DNA of 64,000 bases from Zhengitettix transpicula (Eukaryota; Arthropoda; Insecta; Orthoptera; Tetrigidae), in NCBI GenBank assembly GCA_037074705.1, contig CM073590.1, positions 93,178,947 to 93,242,946 of the forward strand, written 5' to 3'. The notes under the pieces were generated by a model. The model worked only from the letters and a program-made list of their open reading frames with translations. It ran no database searches and was not told the DNA's origin. How positions within the stretch are numbered: position 1 is the stretch's first letter; each line of letters starts with the position of its first letter. Below, piece by piece: positions 22,641 to 34,451 of this stretch. A program made the position numbers and the translations under genes.

Positions 22641-25544
22641 ACCAAACAATTGTTAGAAAATACATTCTTCAATTGATACAGAAATAATTTTGCAACTAGA
22701 ACTCAAGAATGTGGCTATATTTATACTGCCCTGAAATGACAATTCAAAATGTCGAAATATTTTTAAATTATAAATTATTTCTGAGCAACTAAAAATTCTA
22801 GATATTATTTTGTGCTCTACGAAGAAGTAAACTTCAGTCTTCCGATAAACTTTTAATTTTATTTCCAACCTTCAAAATAATTAATTGTTAAAATTCCGCT
22901 ATGACCGGAAGGACTGAAGCATAAATAATTGAACCCCATTTGGTTCACTCCACCCGTAATACACAAGCTTAAGCTTTACGAGTATGGTGTAAATAATTTT
23001 TTATGATTTTTATTTACTTCGTTACATTTATGTATTATGATTTCTTGTGTCGGGGATACTAGCACAACTGATCGCGGGCAAGAACAGTAGTAATATTTAT
23101 TATACTGATGAGGGTGCCGAGGATATTGCGAATACAGTGTTCGAACGTACACCAGTACCATTCTAGAATTATTTCCATTATGCTTAATATTAAATCTTAC
23201 ATCACTGAAGTTAATATACAAGATGATTCATTGTAACTCTTTAATAACTATAAGCTTTTACTTTTAAGCGAACGTCTTTCCTCACATGTTAATATCCTTG
23301 CTATTATTTATTTCGCATTTTTTGAAAACTTCTTTAAAAGCTGATTGTGTAAAAACTATGCTAATTATATGCATAATTATAAAATTAACAGACTCAAGTA
23401 ATGATAAATGTCACTTTTCTGCAATCCTTGTTGCATTCGTCTGGTGATTAAAAAACCCAAGAGCCGCAAGAACGACAACACACGTCAGAAACCACGCGAC
23501 GAACTCAAATTTTGTCCTTTAATTGTCTACTTCTTTATATAATTAGCATTACTAAGTTTACTTATATTTCAGATCTGATAAAAGCAACAAAGGTTGTCGT
23601 AGTAAACAGTATTAAAACTTTTTTATTTGATGCATGGTTTTTCACTAGACCGTAAAAGCTAAATTTAAGCCAAATATTGCCTATTAGTCGACTGTGTCGC
23701 TGAAATAATTTGTATGTCCTTAAACAATCGAGAAATCTTAACAAAAATTCATTAAAAACTTCAATAACTGAGCTTCCTCTTGCTTCCAGCAACATATTTA
23801 TCAATTAAATATTAAAATGTAGCTAAAATAAGATTTGTACGTATAAATTGACCATGAAAAGGCGTTTATTTCATCCAATAGATTTGTTTATTCTAGTTAA
23901 TCTTGGGTATACGGGAAATTTGTTAACCAAATGAGCCAATTTACCAGGAGCCTCGCTAATCAGAGTCCGGCGGCCAGTCCAACCATTTTAACTTTATACT
24001 GGACAGATGCAACAAAACAAACCACGTCTGTTTTGTTAGCAGGGACCCTTATTCCTGAGAACAGCGAAATGAGCACATAATTAAGTGGCGGTATACTTTC
24101 GTACTTTATTTAATTTTTTAAAAAAACGCTTTAGTATTAGTGGTACGAATATATCCTGTTTGAGTAATTACTTGGAAATACTTGGCAAAAATGCCACTCA
24201 CGTATGGGTAATTAACGAATAATTCATCCAGGAAAACTTTGGTGTGTTAAATTGTAATCATACTTGCAAGAGCGTTAAATAAATTCATAACGATTAATTT
24301 AAACAGAATCTTCAAAACATTTTACACTAAAACTAATCCACCAAACCAATTAATTGTCATAATTCACATTTCGACTGTTACTGTTACATAAACTAGCATT
24401 ACTAACGCTTTTTATTACAGACTATGAGATCTGAAAACGGAAAAAATAACATTCTTTCTTTAAAATATTATAACTGATATATAAAAACAAAACAAATAAT
24501 ATAAATATGCAGTAAATACTTATGAAACTAATTGGGTGTACTGCCAAGCTGAACTTTCATGTCGGTCGTAGTTAATTCAAATAATATATACAAAAGTATT
24601 ATGGAGACATAATCTGGACAAATAGTAATCGAGGAATAAATTAATATATGCGCATAGGCAAAAAAATATTTACTTTGATTTGTATGCTCGTTGCATCTGC
24701 AACATATGTATTACCAATTATTCTACGAAATTTTTGTGTTTCAGATTTAATCAATCCATACTTTCTTTATAAACAAAAAAAGAAAATAGGAATTCTGGTC
24801 ACTGAAATAGTGATATATTTTGATCGAAAGCTGTCTAACAGCTTATGCACAAACAAAACATGCATAAATTGTAGTTATATTTGTGAAATTGTAAAGTTAG
24901 CTATTTCTGTATTATTTTTGTATGTATTTATTCCTGAAGCTGAGCTAATTTAAAATGAGAAAAACTAAGAATATATTAGGATATCAATGAGCTCTTTGTT
25001 GATCACCCAAGTCTCCAAGAAAAGCAACGCCGGTATCAAGGTCCGAGACACTTGCGCATATGAATACATTGATTTTCCTTTTCTGTTAAAAATAAAGTTA
25101 GTTAACATATAAATGTACGCTCAAGGTTAATATTTTAAATGTATTTTAATTATCACTGGGAAATGTCGTTTCCCTTCACGCGTGAAATATTTCGTGATTG
25201 TATTGATCAGAATATAAATCCCTTCGTTGCCTGACTATTGAAGACCGCCCATCAATACTTCGTAGAAACACTGTTTTAACATATCGGCGATTCGAGTTGA
25301 CATTGACTCCACGAGATGTTGAAAGGGGTGCGAGGAATGTGACATAATATCTGATGAAAATCACAGTTCAGTTGTGATTGATTTGATATATTTATTCTCC
25401 GTTACCCCTCTTATGATAATATAGGATTAAACGCAGATTTTAAATATGATTTTACATAATTTTCGTATTATATTACACAAATGTTATAAGAGTGAAATGA
25501 ACTACAATATAAATGATCCTAAATACTTACACTGAGCCGGATGG
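22641..25544. other. AT-rich DNA, no gene recognised
   Basis: Several frames of 60-101 codons occur. The longest, 24,648-24,953 on the plus strand, starts at ATG with a hydrophobic N-terminus resembling a signal peptide. It is otherwise low-complexity and Ile/Lys-rich, as expected from AT-rich DNA, with no recognisable domain. Nothing else can be supported. Confidence 0.4.
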
Positions 25545-26170
25545 CTTTTTTAACTTCTTTCTACTAATGTTCAATAGGAGTTTTATCTGTAGGAGCCACC
25601 TCAGAAAGGTAAAATATCCATTTTTATTCCTGAAGCCAACCCTGCACATTACGAGCATCGCGACATGGCGCACTGTCTGATAGGAAATAGAAATCCCCAT
25701 TTGGAAACGCCAATAACATGATAGGACTAACTTGGTCAGCAACGATAATTAGACTCGTTGAGCTATTGCTCCACGTGGTTTAAATCATGTCCTAATCCGA
25801 AAGACTGGTCCTCATCAGTTTGAATCTTTGCACTGATGCATGTGCGATTCACTCTGTTGTGCTGTTTTCCCAAAATTATCACTTTGACAGAATCCCTGAT
25901 CAATACCTCAGTAATTTGATGCACTGTTGCCATTCTGCTGTTATGATCCATTAGTGCCGTTCTGACCGAGAATTGAGTATTCATCGACGGCACAAATCGC
26001 ACGATCAGACCAAGTTTTCCGTCTGACAGTCCGGTGTTTAAACAATTTTAAAAAATCTGTTCTTCGGCTGTCAATTTTCGACGTTTACCTTCACCTTCAT
26101 AAACAACTGAATAACAGCCAGTTTTCTTTTTTGTATCGGCCTGGTTCACCTACGACTTCAGCACGTTCTG
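25545..26170 (-). pseudogene. Tc1/mariner-like transposase, heavily degraded
   Basis: A decayed DNA-transposon transposase. On the minus strand near 25,625-25,690 the frame reads LSDSAPCRDARNVQGWLQE, a stop, then KWIFYLSEVAPTDKTPIE. This matches the Tc1 block around the second catalytic Asp (QDNAPCHTA..V..WL...WPAQSPDLNPIE), with the usual D-N-A-P altered to D-S-A-P. Upstream (26,000-26,030) TVRRKTW..DRAI..V sits where Tc1 proteins have the TVRT linker after the helix-turn-helix. Multiple stops and frameshifts interrupt it, including inside the 79- and 71-codon frames that remain. Terminal inverted repeats were not located. The catalytic block is reasonably convincing; the N-terminal part is tentative. 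Confidence 0.5.
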
Positions 26171-26471
26171 GTCAGTTGGGAATCCCGAACACTGTTTTTC
26201 AAGTAAATTTATAATTGCTAAAATAGAGCATATAATTACAGACTGCTCACTGGCAACTAAATAGTTGAGGCAACTAAAACTAAAAATATCCTAAATGTTC
26301 TATGTTGTAGGTGAGTGACAATTGATCATACAATTACATGACGTAGCACTGCACACTGAGGATTCAATAGTTGCTGCTTACAACGGGACAGTCTCATTTC
26401 TTCCTATCTTGAGATTCTTTGGAATCAGAGTGCATAATTAATTATCAAATATAAACAAGGTTTTTAATACG

Positions 26472-26624
26472 CAATTGTTTATTGAGGTAGCAGAAAAGCG
26501 TCCAGCTTTATAAAAGCTTAAGGAATGTTCCAATAAAAATTTGAAAAAGGAATAGTGGACGGAATTGTGCAAACAGTTTATTGATAATTGGAAAGAATTA
26601 GAGGCTAATGATAAACGTGAAGAA
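26472..26624 (+). pseudogene. MADF-domain exon-like fragment with two stops
   Basis: This encodes the first half of a MADF (Myb/SANT-like, DNA-binding) domain. It reads QLFIEVAEKRPAL, stop, KLKECSNKNLKKE, stop, WTELCKQFIDNWKELEANDK and REE. The order LIE.V..RPALY...KEY.......W.E......NW..L....KREEG is the family signature. The frame runs directly into GAAG|GTAAGC at 26,622-26,630, a good splice-donor sequence at a place where MADF genes can be split. The expected second half (RW..LRD) was not found downstream. MADF proteins are numerous insect transcription factors and also accompany PIF/Harbinger transposases; either origin is possible. The two stops indicate a dead copy, unless they are sequence errors. 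Confidence 0.6.
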
Positions 26625-28803
26625 GGTAAGCTTTTATACATTTTTATTTATTTATAACTGAGTGAAAGCAACTATTTTGTTGGTGGTGTGAGCTCGACAT
26701 CTGCAAGCAACTCAAAATCAACTTAACTTTTAAATCACCTTGATTAAAAAGTTGCCAGTGTGCGGTAGGCCTTAGTGTAAGTAACTTAGAAGCTTACTGG
26801 GTAGGACGATATTATCGATTGGCGAGTCAGTATTATTTAACAGAGCCTAGCAGGAGAAATTATAATGAAATAAATAATTTAAAATCACAAGAGAAAGTAA
26901 ATACGGAGCTGTACAAAGTAGATCATAATAATGATGAAATATTTAATTATATATTATAAATATATATTAAAAATATATATTAAAGAGAAAGGCACTGGAA
27001 TCGAAAAGTATCTTCAAAAATAGTGATAACTATACTAGGCATGAGATGAGTGATGTAGAAAAATATTACACATATTATTGATGTTGATAATTGATTATTT
27101 AAATCAATATTTACGCTACCCTGTACTAATACATTGTAAACACTTACTTTCGCCAAATTATGACAGAAGAAGAACTGTATGTTGTAGTATATATACGTGC
27201 TGAAAATGAGTATTTTATATGCTAATATTGCCATCTACATTCATAATTTATTTTTCATACAGCACAGATCGATTACGCAAGAAATAATTGTGTCCTGATA
27301 CGAATGTTATTTCGTTATAGGTAATTCTCCTTCGTCGGTTACTAACATTTTTATGAAACTTATGCATCACGAAATTCAGCGAGTTTACCCGAATGAAAAT
27401 TTCACGTCAGTACATGACCTGATCAGAGTTATTCGCTGCCCGGAGCACCCAAGGAAGTTTTCATTTAAGAAATTCTTTTTCGCATGTATGGCCTTCAGGT
27501 ATTGGCTTTGCTGTTTCTTTACTGGCAGGAAGGACAGACCTTTGCCTTCTTTTTTTTCAAAAGAGTGCGTGATGAATTATGGCAGTGACATTATTACACA
27601 CACCAACAAAAATTCAAAATTAACATCACAAATATTTCCTTACACAAGTACGATATTTCATCAATGAAACGTTCTTCTTAGTTAATTATAGAAATTTAAT
27701 AGGATAGTTGAAAACTTGGAATTTTTGGCTTAGCTTATATCTTGTGGAATGAATAGGTTACTTACGTTCAAAACTCTGTCATTCTTGTTCAAGGCTGATA
27801 ACTAAGTTATAATTACAGACTTGAGTCCTTTAATTCTCATAATTTCTAGAGACATCTATATGCACTAGAAAAATAAGCACAACCGCTGAAAATGATTCGC
27901 GATGCCGTGAAAATGATTTGCCTCAGAAATCGAGACGGATGGAACATCATAAAACGAAAAATATATTGAGTCTTGTTCTAGTTGGAAAGTGAATGGAGAT
28001 GTAAAGGACCTCGTCCTATCTTGGAGTATGTTTGTGTAGAATATTCTTATTACAAAAAATAATTAATCGAAGAAAATTTGGGAGCAATTATTAAGGGGTA
28101 TACCCAACATTGAATCAATTCAGAACAGTTTACACAGAAACATAATAAAGGGAATAAAAACGAGCTTCAATTATAGATCACAAAAGGCGATGTACCGACA
28201 TTATACGTGACAAAATATCGTCCTCTCGATTAATTTTCGTCTCCCATTTAGTCACTATTCTTGATCTTAAATACTATTCGTTTTTACATTCTCCTACATG
28301 AATATTTATTGGACTCCTGTTTCTAGTTATCAGAATTATTTTGTATTGTTCAATTTATATTTTTGTTAGTATTTCTAAAAGTATTGCAATATTTAAATTT
28401 GAGTCCTCGTCGCTAGAAAAATCCATTGGACGCCAAATAGTAAACAGAACATCAACAACAGTATAAATCGCGGGTCTGAGCAAAGACACAATGGCCCACG
28501 ACATCCTCAGTGTAGAACTGCTCAAGTTTTGAGTAATCAGATGGAAACTGCTTAAATCTTTAAATAAATTTGTATATTTACACCAAATTGCATTGTAAAT
28601 TATAATAACCTCAAATTTAAATATTACAGTATTTATGTTGCTAATACCTAATTTTATATTTCCGCAGGTAATGAAATTTATGAATAATTATTGTACTGCC
28701 CATTTTGTTCAAGCTAGTCATTACTGTGTTATTAGTTACAACTAACAATTTTATATTTAATATAACAATGCGAATGTGTCTATTTAATTGGACATAAGTT
28801 AAA
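26625..28803. other. AT-rich DNA, no gene recognised
   Basis: A 104-codon plus frame at 27,353-27,667 starts with ATG and contains a Phe/Lys-rich middle (RKFSFKKFFFACMAF) but no domain I know. It may be a chance frame. An 84-codon minus frame at 26,980-27,234 is AT-driven. A small local repeat, CTGAAAATGATT / GTGAAAATGATT, lies at 27,884-27,927. Confidence 0.35.
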
Positions 28804-28992
28804 GTACGCCGACCTCCTGTGGTGTAGGCAGTCAGCGTGACTTGCACGCATCACATGGGTCCCGGATTTGAATCCCGGCGAGGGGATGGATGTTTGTGTA
28901 CGAGAGAGTTACTCTCGTCAAATCTTTTCCCCGACAAAGTAAATTTAGTTCCCATAATGATTCTTTAACAACCTGATCTATTGATGCGACTG
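28804..28992 (+). mobile_element. tRNA-headed SINE, copy 1
   Basis: The head has an A-box-like TGGTGTAGGCAGTCAGCGTG at 28,819-28,838 and a B-box-like GATTTGAATCC (28,865-28,875) flanked by complementary CCCGG/CCCGG arms, as in a tRNA T-arm. The body carries CCCCGACAAAGTAAATTTAG, shared with the SINE at 49,634. No anticodon arm folds properly, so it is a retroposon and not a tRNA gene. It would be transcribed by RNA polymerase III from the internal boxes and mobilised by a LINE. Confidence 0.8.
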
Positions 28993-29021
28993 TAAATAAT
29001 TCAATGAGAAAAAAGTCAGAT

Positions 29022-29200
29022 AGATAGATTTATTCTACATTAGCCGTCGAATGAGGAAATAGGAATTGTCACAAATGTACAATAGATAAATTACATATAA
29101 AATGAATTAATATTGTAATAATTAATAAGTTACACAAAAAATTTCATATCAATAAGGGACTGTTCACAGTTATCCAGTCACCACAATCATACATACTTTA
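29022..29200. repeat. Interspersed repeat family R1, copy c (partial)
   Basis: Begins GATAGATAGATTTATTCTAC, ATTAGCCGTCGAATGAGG, AAATAGGAATTGTC, matching the left end of 60,755-61,090 (GATTTTATTAATTCCATTAG, TCCTCGATTGAGG, TAATA). It follows the SINE directly. In reverse it ends AATAAATC(TATC), which suggests a LINE 3' end on the minus strand. Confidence 0.45.
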
Positions 29201-30911
29201 AGAAACACGCACACAACTTCCTGGTATTCATCTCCTGTCGCTAGGTACGGAGGGATGTCGTCATTAATATTTACTAAAACAGAAAGCAGAGGCAGGAAAA
29301 CAGAACCAAATGGAGAAAACTGGACATACTATTTACATATTGTTACACATTCGTCAATTTTGTAGGCAAGGCAATTGAGCGAATGTGAGACCGATTCAAA
29401 AAGTTCCATTTACAATAAAAGTTATACACTACTCGACGAATGAGCACCTCAACATAAAATTGTGAAAGTTTACAACAGAAATTTTACATAAATCAACAAA
29501 TTCAATTGGATACAAACCAATTTACATAATTTATTAAACTCCGTCTTGTTTGGATGAAACTTTACTTGAGTCGTAAATTCATAGTTCTCAGGTTGTTTTA
29601 CGAAGCAACTATATGGGATTTTTTTAAGTTAATGTCGACTCCTCGATTACTCTGAAATGGCTTTCAATTGTTTAATAATATAACTGCCGCTTGAAAAACC
29701 GTTTCCTCTTCATACGAATGAACTTCACAACGTGGACACCAAGCAGTTGACGTCCAATTCGATATGAACTTTGACCATTGTTTGCTTCGAAAGCTATTGG
29801 TAGCAGCTGGTCATACGTCCCATCCTGCTCTGGAGTTGTGGCAGCCTTTCAGCAAATATTTGACGAATTAATTTCGTCTCAGCACCTTAGCAACGACCCC
29901 CCCCCCCCCTCCTCTACTCTCGCACACAACTTTATCTGCCATTTTATCGCCTCACGCCGTAGCGCCATTGTTCCCGTATTTCTGAGAATCACTGCGCCAT
30001 GTTCCATTTGTCACGCTGACACTTTGGGAACACAAATGTAAACCCCTTACCTCAGTCGCTTGGCACCCTTCGGAAGCGACCCCTCCCCTCTCTCTCCACA
30101 CTGCTTTTGTAAGAGAGTTCTTAGGTCTAGTAAACACGTTGTCATGGTGCATCCGCGCAGCTTTCCATGATTTTGCTCCTCCACTGAAGAACGCTACTCT
30201 ATCAGAGAAAATAAATTATTAATTGGCACTCTCCGCTTTACTGATGAAGGGAAATTGTGGTGGCAGTATTTACTGGTGCACGCAATCGATAAAAAGCAGG
30301 TCCGCTTCAGCCCCTGTTTTTAAAGAGTTTTATGTCGTAGAACATAGTAGCATTAAATATATTTAATAATAATATTTTTCATATTAAATATATTTGCAGT
30401 AACAACTTTACAACGCCCTTTTATCATAAACAAAAAATATATAATTCTCATTTTTTCCGTAATAATCTTGAAAACACTATAATGAAATTATGATTCATAA
30501 ATGTTTCGTAACGGTAGAAATAAACCATTAAAAACCTAATTACTTATATACAAGGTAAGTGTATAAAAAAATCCGCAAAAATATCACGTTTCTTTCGGAC
30601 AAAAATAACCGTGTTTAGTAATTTACTTCAGATCTCTGAAAAGTATATATTGAATCATGTCACCTTAATAGCAAAACAATTTGACAATAGTATTATAGAG
30701 GTCTATTATTGAAAATATTTTAATAGTTTGAAAATTACCATTACTTATATCCAATCGCAAAACATCAGATTTTGTGCAAAAACCTGTCGTAAAGGTGCGT
30801 ATATACAAAATTTTGTCAACATTTTTTTGACTCCAGTAATGTTGAGCAATAATCCAGAATTATTCTAAAAGTTGTCAACATTTGAACAGAAACCAGTTTT
30901 AAATACAAAGT
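29201..30911. other. AT-rich DNA with a poly-C tract; no gene recognised
   Basis: A poly-C run sits at 29,896-29,908 in a GC-balanced stretch (29,690-30,200). That stretch carries an 87-codon plus frame (29,778-30,041) and an overlapping 66-codon minus frame, neither recognised. The remainder is AT-rich. Confidence 0.35.
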
Positions 30912-31428
30912 ACACTACACGAGCAGCTCATACAATAATTGGTATTACTCATTATCGTTCTCCGAAAGCTGATACACGATATTCTGGTTCATTTTATAAC
31001 GTGACGCCTGTTGGATATCTGGCGTCAATGATTTTCTTATTATTTACCATGGTTTATACTGTGGTAGACATTTCCGTGTTCACACTTTTGTATATTAGAC
31101 GAAGAAAAATACAAAATCACATAATTATGTATTCAGTAATAATTTTTTTTCGTAAATAATTGAAAAGATAATATTATTATCTGAATTATTTTCTTTTAAT
31201 AAATATGGAATACCCCAGCATATTAATCAGAAAAAGTTATTATCAATAATAAGAAAATCATATAGGAGTAAAAGTACTACGTTGATTTAATAACCTGAGT
31301 TCATAGTACGTTGACGGCAGATATCCAACACGCGTCACGTTAGAAAATGAACCAGAATATCGTGTATCAGCTTTCGGAAAGCGATAATGAGTAATATCAA
31401 TTATTGTATGAGCTGCTCGTGTAGTACA
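30912..31428. repeat. 116-bp inverted repeat with matching open reading arms
   Basis: The left arm (30,912-31,027) and right arm (31,311-31,428, inverted) are about 95% identical, differing by about six substitutions, with a spacer of about 283 bp. Both arms are open in the corresponding frame. The left, plus strand, reads TTRAAHTII, ITHYR, PKADTRYSGSF, NVT, VGYL within a 95-codon frame (30,872-31,159). The right, minus strand, reads the same with a few replacements. I do not recognise the peptide. A transcript would fold into a long hairpin. It may be an inverted duplication of a gene fragment or the ends of a foldback element. Confidence 0.85.
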
Positions 31429-32586
31429 ATCAATATTAAAACATTATATTTGACGTAAACAACGTGTCATTCCTAATTGGTACGTATTCAGGTATATATT
31501 TCAATTAAATCAGTTATAATTTATTATATGAAAATTTATATTTCCACAAATTTCGAAAACGACATTTATTATTTGTTTACAAGATGAAATTATAAATACA
31601 CGATAAAAGGTCATCAATATTCAGGAGCTTTAGTCGCCACCAATAATATTTGTACGAGAATCTTAATGAAAGCTCACGAAATTGTTCATGGAGATGAATA
31701 TAAGCGATGGGTTCTGTAAATAATTGTGTTTATTTTAACAGAATAAATTGATAACCTTTTATTGTGGTTTTATAATTTCAGATAGTATAATTTTTCTTCA
31801 ATTATTTTAAATTCCTATTACTGATCTTTGATAACATTGTAATTATATCTTTTCACTTTTATACATCAGTCGCAAAATATAATGAAAGCTTTTCCTCAGT
31901 TTTCAAAATTATTTAATTTTGAATTTTGTCTGCAAGTTTCCAGTCGAATAAGACATAAAATTTTATACATTAAAACAATCATATGTATACGATTATTTGA
32001 CACACACACACATTATACTATAAATAATGGCCATTATAACCGTGCTGTCTATACTCCTCCAAATTGTCCAAAAATATATTTTCGTGTTGTCATCCAAAAA
32101 TTGTGCACAACAGTATCCAGTAGCATATGTTTATGTCTTACGGAATTCCAGTGGGACAATATGACTAAAAAGTACGGTTTAGGCGGAATATCAATCATTG
32201 TCTAATACTACGTCATAACAGTGTCAGTTTTCTAAAAAATATATTTCTTGATAAATTTAGTTCTACATGTTCAAGACTGACACGTCTAATTTACCAAATA
32301 TCACTATCATAACATGGGTCTTATTTTAATCCCTTTCTAAATATAGAAAAAATAGAAAAATAATGTAAATATTTATTTTACGTCAAAGAGAAAGAAAGAA
32401 AGAAAAATAAATAATATAAATTGTGATAGTAATTCTTCGTTGTTTCGCACTCGCTGACGTCACGAATACTTCATTGCGCATATTTACGTATTTTTTAGGA
32501 TATAGTCAAATGAACATTAGAGAATTCTCTCGCACAGCAGAACCCTGGTCTACCATTGGGGATGCTTAATTCTCTCTCTGCTTTTA
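31429..32586. other. Unidentified short open frames, possibly foreign fragment
   Basis: An open stretch at about 31,585-31,710 reads NYKYTIKGHQYSGALVATN and continues to ILMKAHEIVHGDEYKRWVL before a stop. A 107-codon plus frame at 31,882-32,205 includes NNGHYNRAVYTPPNCPKIYF. These are less compositionally biased than the chance frames elsewhere, but match no family I can name. A (GAAA)n run sits at 32,383-32,405. Origin unknown; a decayed viral or transposon insert is one possibility. Confidence 0.25.
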
Positions 32587-33010
32587 ACTAAGGTTCCCAA
32601 AGCCGAGGCACCTCGGTCAGTTTTCACAGGTGTATGTTCCGGGGCCACAGACCTTGGGCATACGGTAAGAGTTTTTCACTGTTCACATTGGAACAGTCGA
32701 CCAGATTTTCCTACACTGGTCGATGAATGGAAAAGGGAATGCTGCGTCCCCACAGCAACCCCCTATCCCGCAATCGAAAGGGCGTGGGACAAGTGCCAAA
32801 TGCCCAACCTAAATGAAGCACGTTTTCTAGGGATTGTCCTGCATCACTTTTAGCCACATGACGAGTAGGATCCTTAATACATAGGCCGGGAGCCCTAATT
32901 AACCCTTGGCTACCTTCCTATACCCTTCTGATACCACCTCTCAATTCCCTTCCTATGCTATTAAAGAGGAGTTTTCACCACGTGGATTACCCTCATGTAG
33001 CCTGTTATTC
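32587..33010 (+). repeat. Interspersed repeat family R2, copy 2 (longest)
   Basis: Same strand and order of blocks as 3,010-3,392. It has a 40-bp segment (GTTCCGGGGCCACAGACCTT region, 32,638-32,665) that copy 1 lacks, so this is the fullest copy. It ends TTTTCACCACGTGGATTACC and CATGTAGCCTGTTATTC. It lies just upstream of the E-element run. Confidence 0.8.
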
Positions 33011-33049
33011 TAAAAAAAATATAATTAAAAAAGGGATGTAGTCAATCAG

Positions 33050-33420
33050 TGGTTTTAATAATTACAAATGTAATTGCAGTATAGATATTAACTGAAAACT
33101 GAATTTGATTGCTGAATTATAAATAAAATTCCTTTTGGCGCCAGTAGATTTATTCTTTATGTTTAAATGTGTTTAATTCTACCATATATAATTACAAAAT
33201 TGAGATCCTTTCTGTTCAGGGTAATATGGGCATGAGTAACTATTGAAAATGGTAAACAAACACGGAGCTGCTAACTTCGCAAAATCTCATTTTTGTGCGT
33301 TTAAAAATTATGCCATCAAAATATCCAACTCTGATGTCGCGTGACTGACATCCAATCAATATAAAAACAATATCATTATTAACTGACGCCAACAATACAT
33401 GATTGCTCATTATTAAATTA
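33050..33420 (-). mobile_element. Partial E-type element (E9), truncated
   Basis: The pair TGGCGCCAG (33,136-33,144) and CAGGGTAATATGGGC (33,218-33,232), with TTGAGATCCTTTCTGTT between them, corresponds to GGCGCCAG and CAGGGTAATGTGGGC inside E6 (48,700-48,795) at a similar spacing. No TA-flanked ends are present, so this is an internal fragment or a deleted copy adjoining E3. Confidence 0.4.
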
Positions 33421-33498
33421 TTAAAGATCGTACATTAAAACTTAATTAAATATGCAATTATTCAACTTTTATTTATTATAATTTATATATATATATAT

Positions 33499-34401
33499 TG
33501 TAATATTCAAAAACATATAATAAAAATGCTACCAAATTGCAGCCAAATTATGTGGTATCCTAATTAATGAAAGTAAAAAATATTTTATAGAATTTTTTCT
33601 TGAATTTAAACAAAAAAATTTAAAAGATAACAAAAAATTTTTGATACAATTTGTATTTACTTTCATTTTTGTACATTTTTTTTAAAAAAAATGCGACAGC
33701 TTTAATGATACTCATAATCTCAAAGTTGAGGCTCTAATAATGATAGTGGTTTGCAATTTTCACCAATAGACCTACAAAAGAAATACAAATTGAGTTTTAT
33801 AATAACAAAATGGTATAAAACTTTTGGAATCAGAAAATCTATAGAAATATGAAGGTAAATTATATTTACATAAAAGTTAACAAAATAAAGTTTCTACTTA
33901 CTATTTTCTTCGTGCTGCTCTGGTATCGTAATGTGGACTCGTCAAATATTTTATTTTAAAGAAAATATATTATTAGCAGTCCGAAACACTGATTACTATA
34001 TCGTTTCACCATAAAATTCCGGCGTTTCTCTAACAACTGTTCACAAACTTTACGTTATTTATTTATTTAGATTGGTTAAAGTCCCTAAGACAAGCTTCTG
34101 AAAACATTGTTGTTTGTACTCTAAACCAGAATTGTACTCCATGGTCAACAGTGGTCAGCCTCTAAAAACAGACTCCATCAACTTTATCATTGGAGCTCCC
34201 GAAACACACTGGTCAGGCTCACACAACACACATTGGATGTTTAGGCCAAAGTACTGTGCGTATTACACACGCTTTTCCGACAATAATCGCGTAGTCTGTG
34301 CATTCTTGTGCCATAAATTGTTATGGCCTCAATAATTACGCCGACAATAATATTGAAGAAAAATTATTAAATAATACTTACATTACAAATTGTTGATCTT
34401 T

Positions 34402-34404
<3 letters not shown>
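33499..34404 (-). mobile_element. TA-flanked LTR-like element E3
   Basis: Begins TGTAATATTC directly after a TA run (33,484-33,498) and ends GATCTTTACA directly before the next TA run (34,405-34,448): TGT...ACA ends, 906 bp. Near the left end a minus-strand ATTTGGCTGCAATTTGGTAG corresponds to the primer-binding-like motif of E2 and E7. The GC-rich half (34,100-34,330) again lies at the right, and its 73-codon frame is not recognised. The sequence is well diverged from E7 and E8. Confidence 0.55.

Positions 34405-34448
<44 letters not shown>
34405..34448. repeat. (TA)n microsatellite between E3 and E4
   Basis: An uninterrupted TA run of about 44 bases separates the ACA end of E3 from the TGT start of E4, so both elements share one tract. 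Confidence 0.95.

Positions 34449-34451
<3 letters not shown>

Noticed and set aside
24648..24953. 101-codon frame with a signal-peptide-like N-terminus
   Set aside because: Hydrophobic, Ile/Lys-rich content is what AT-rich DNA gives by chance. There is no domain, no cysteine pattern of a known secreted family, and no supporting promoter or splice context.
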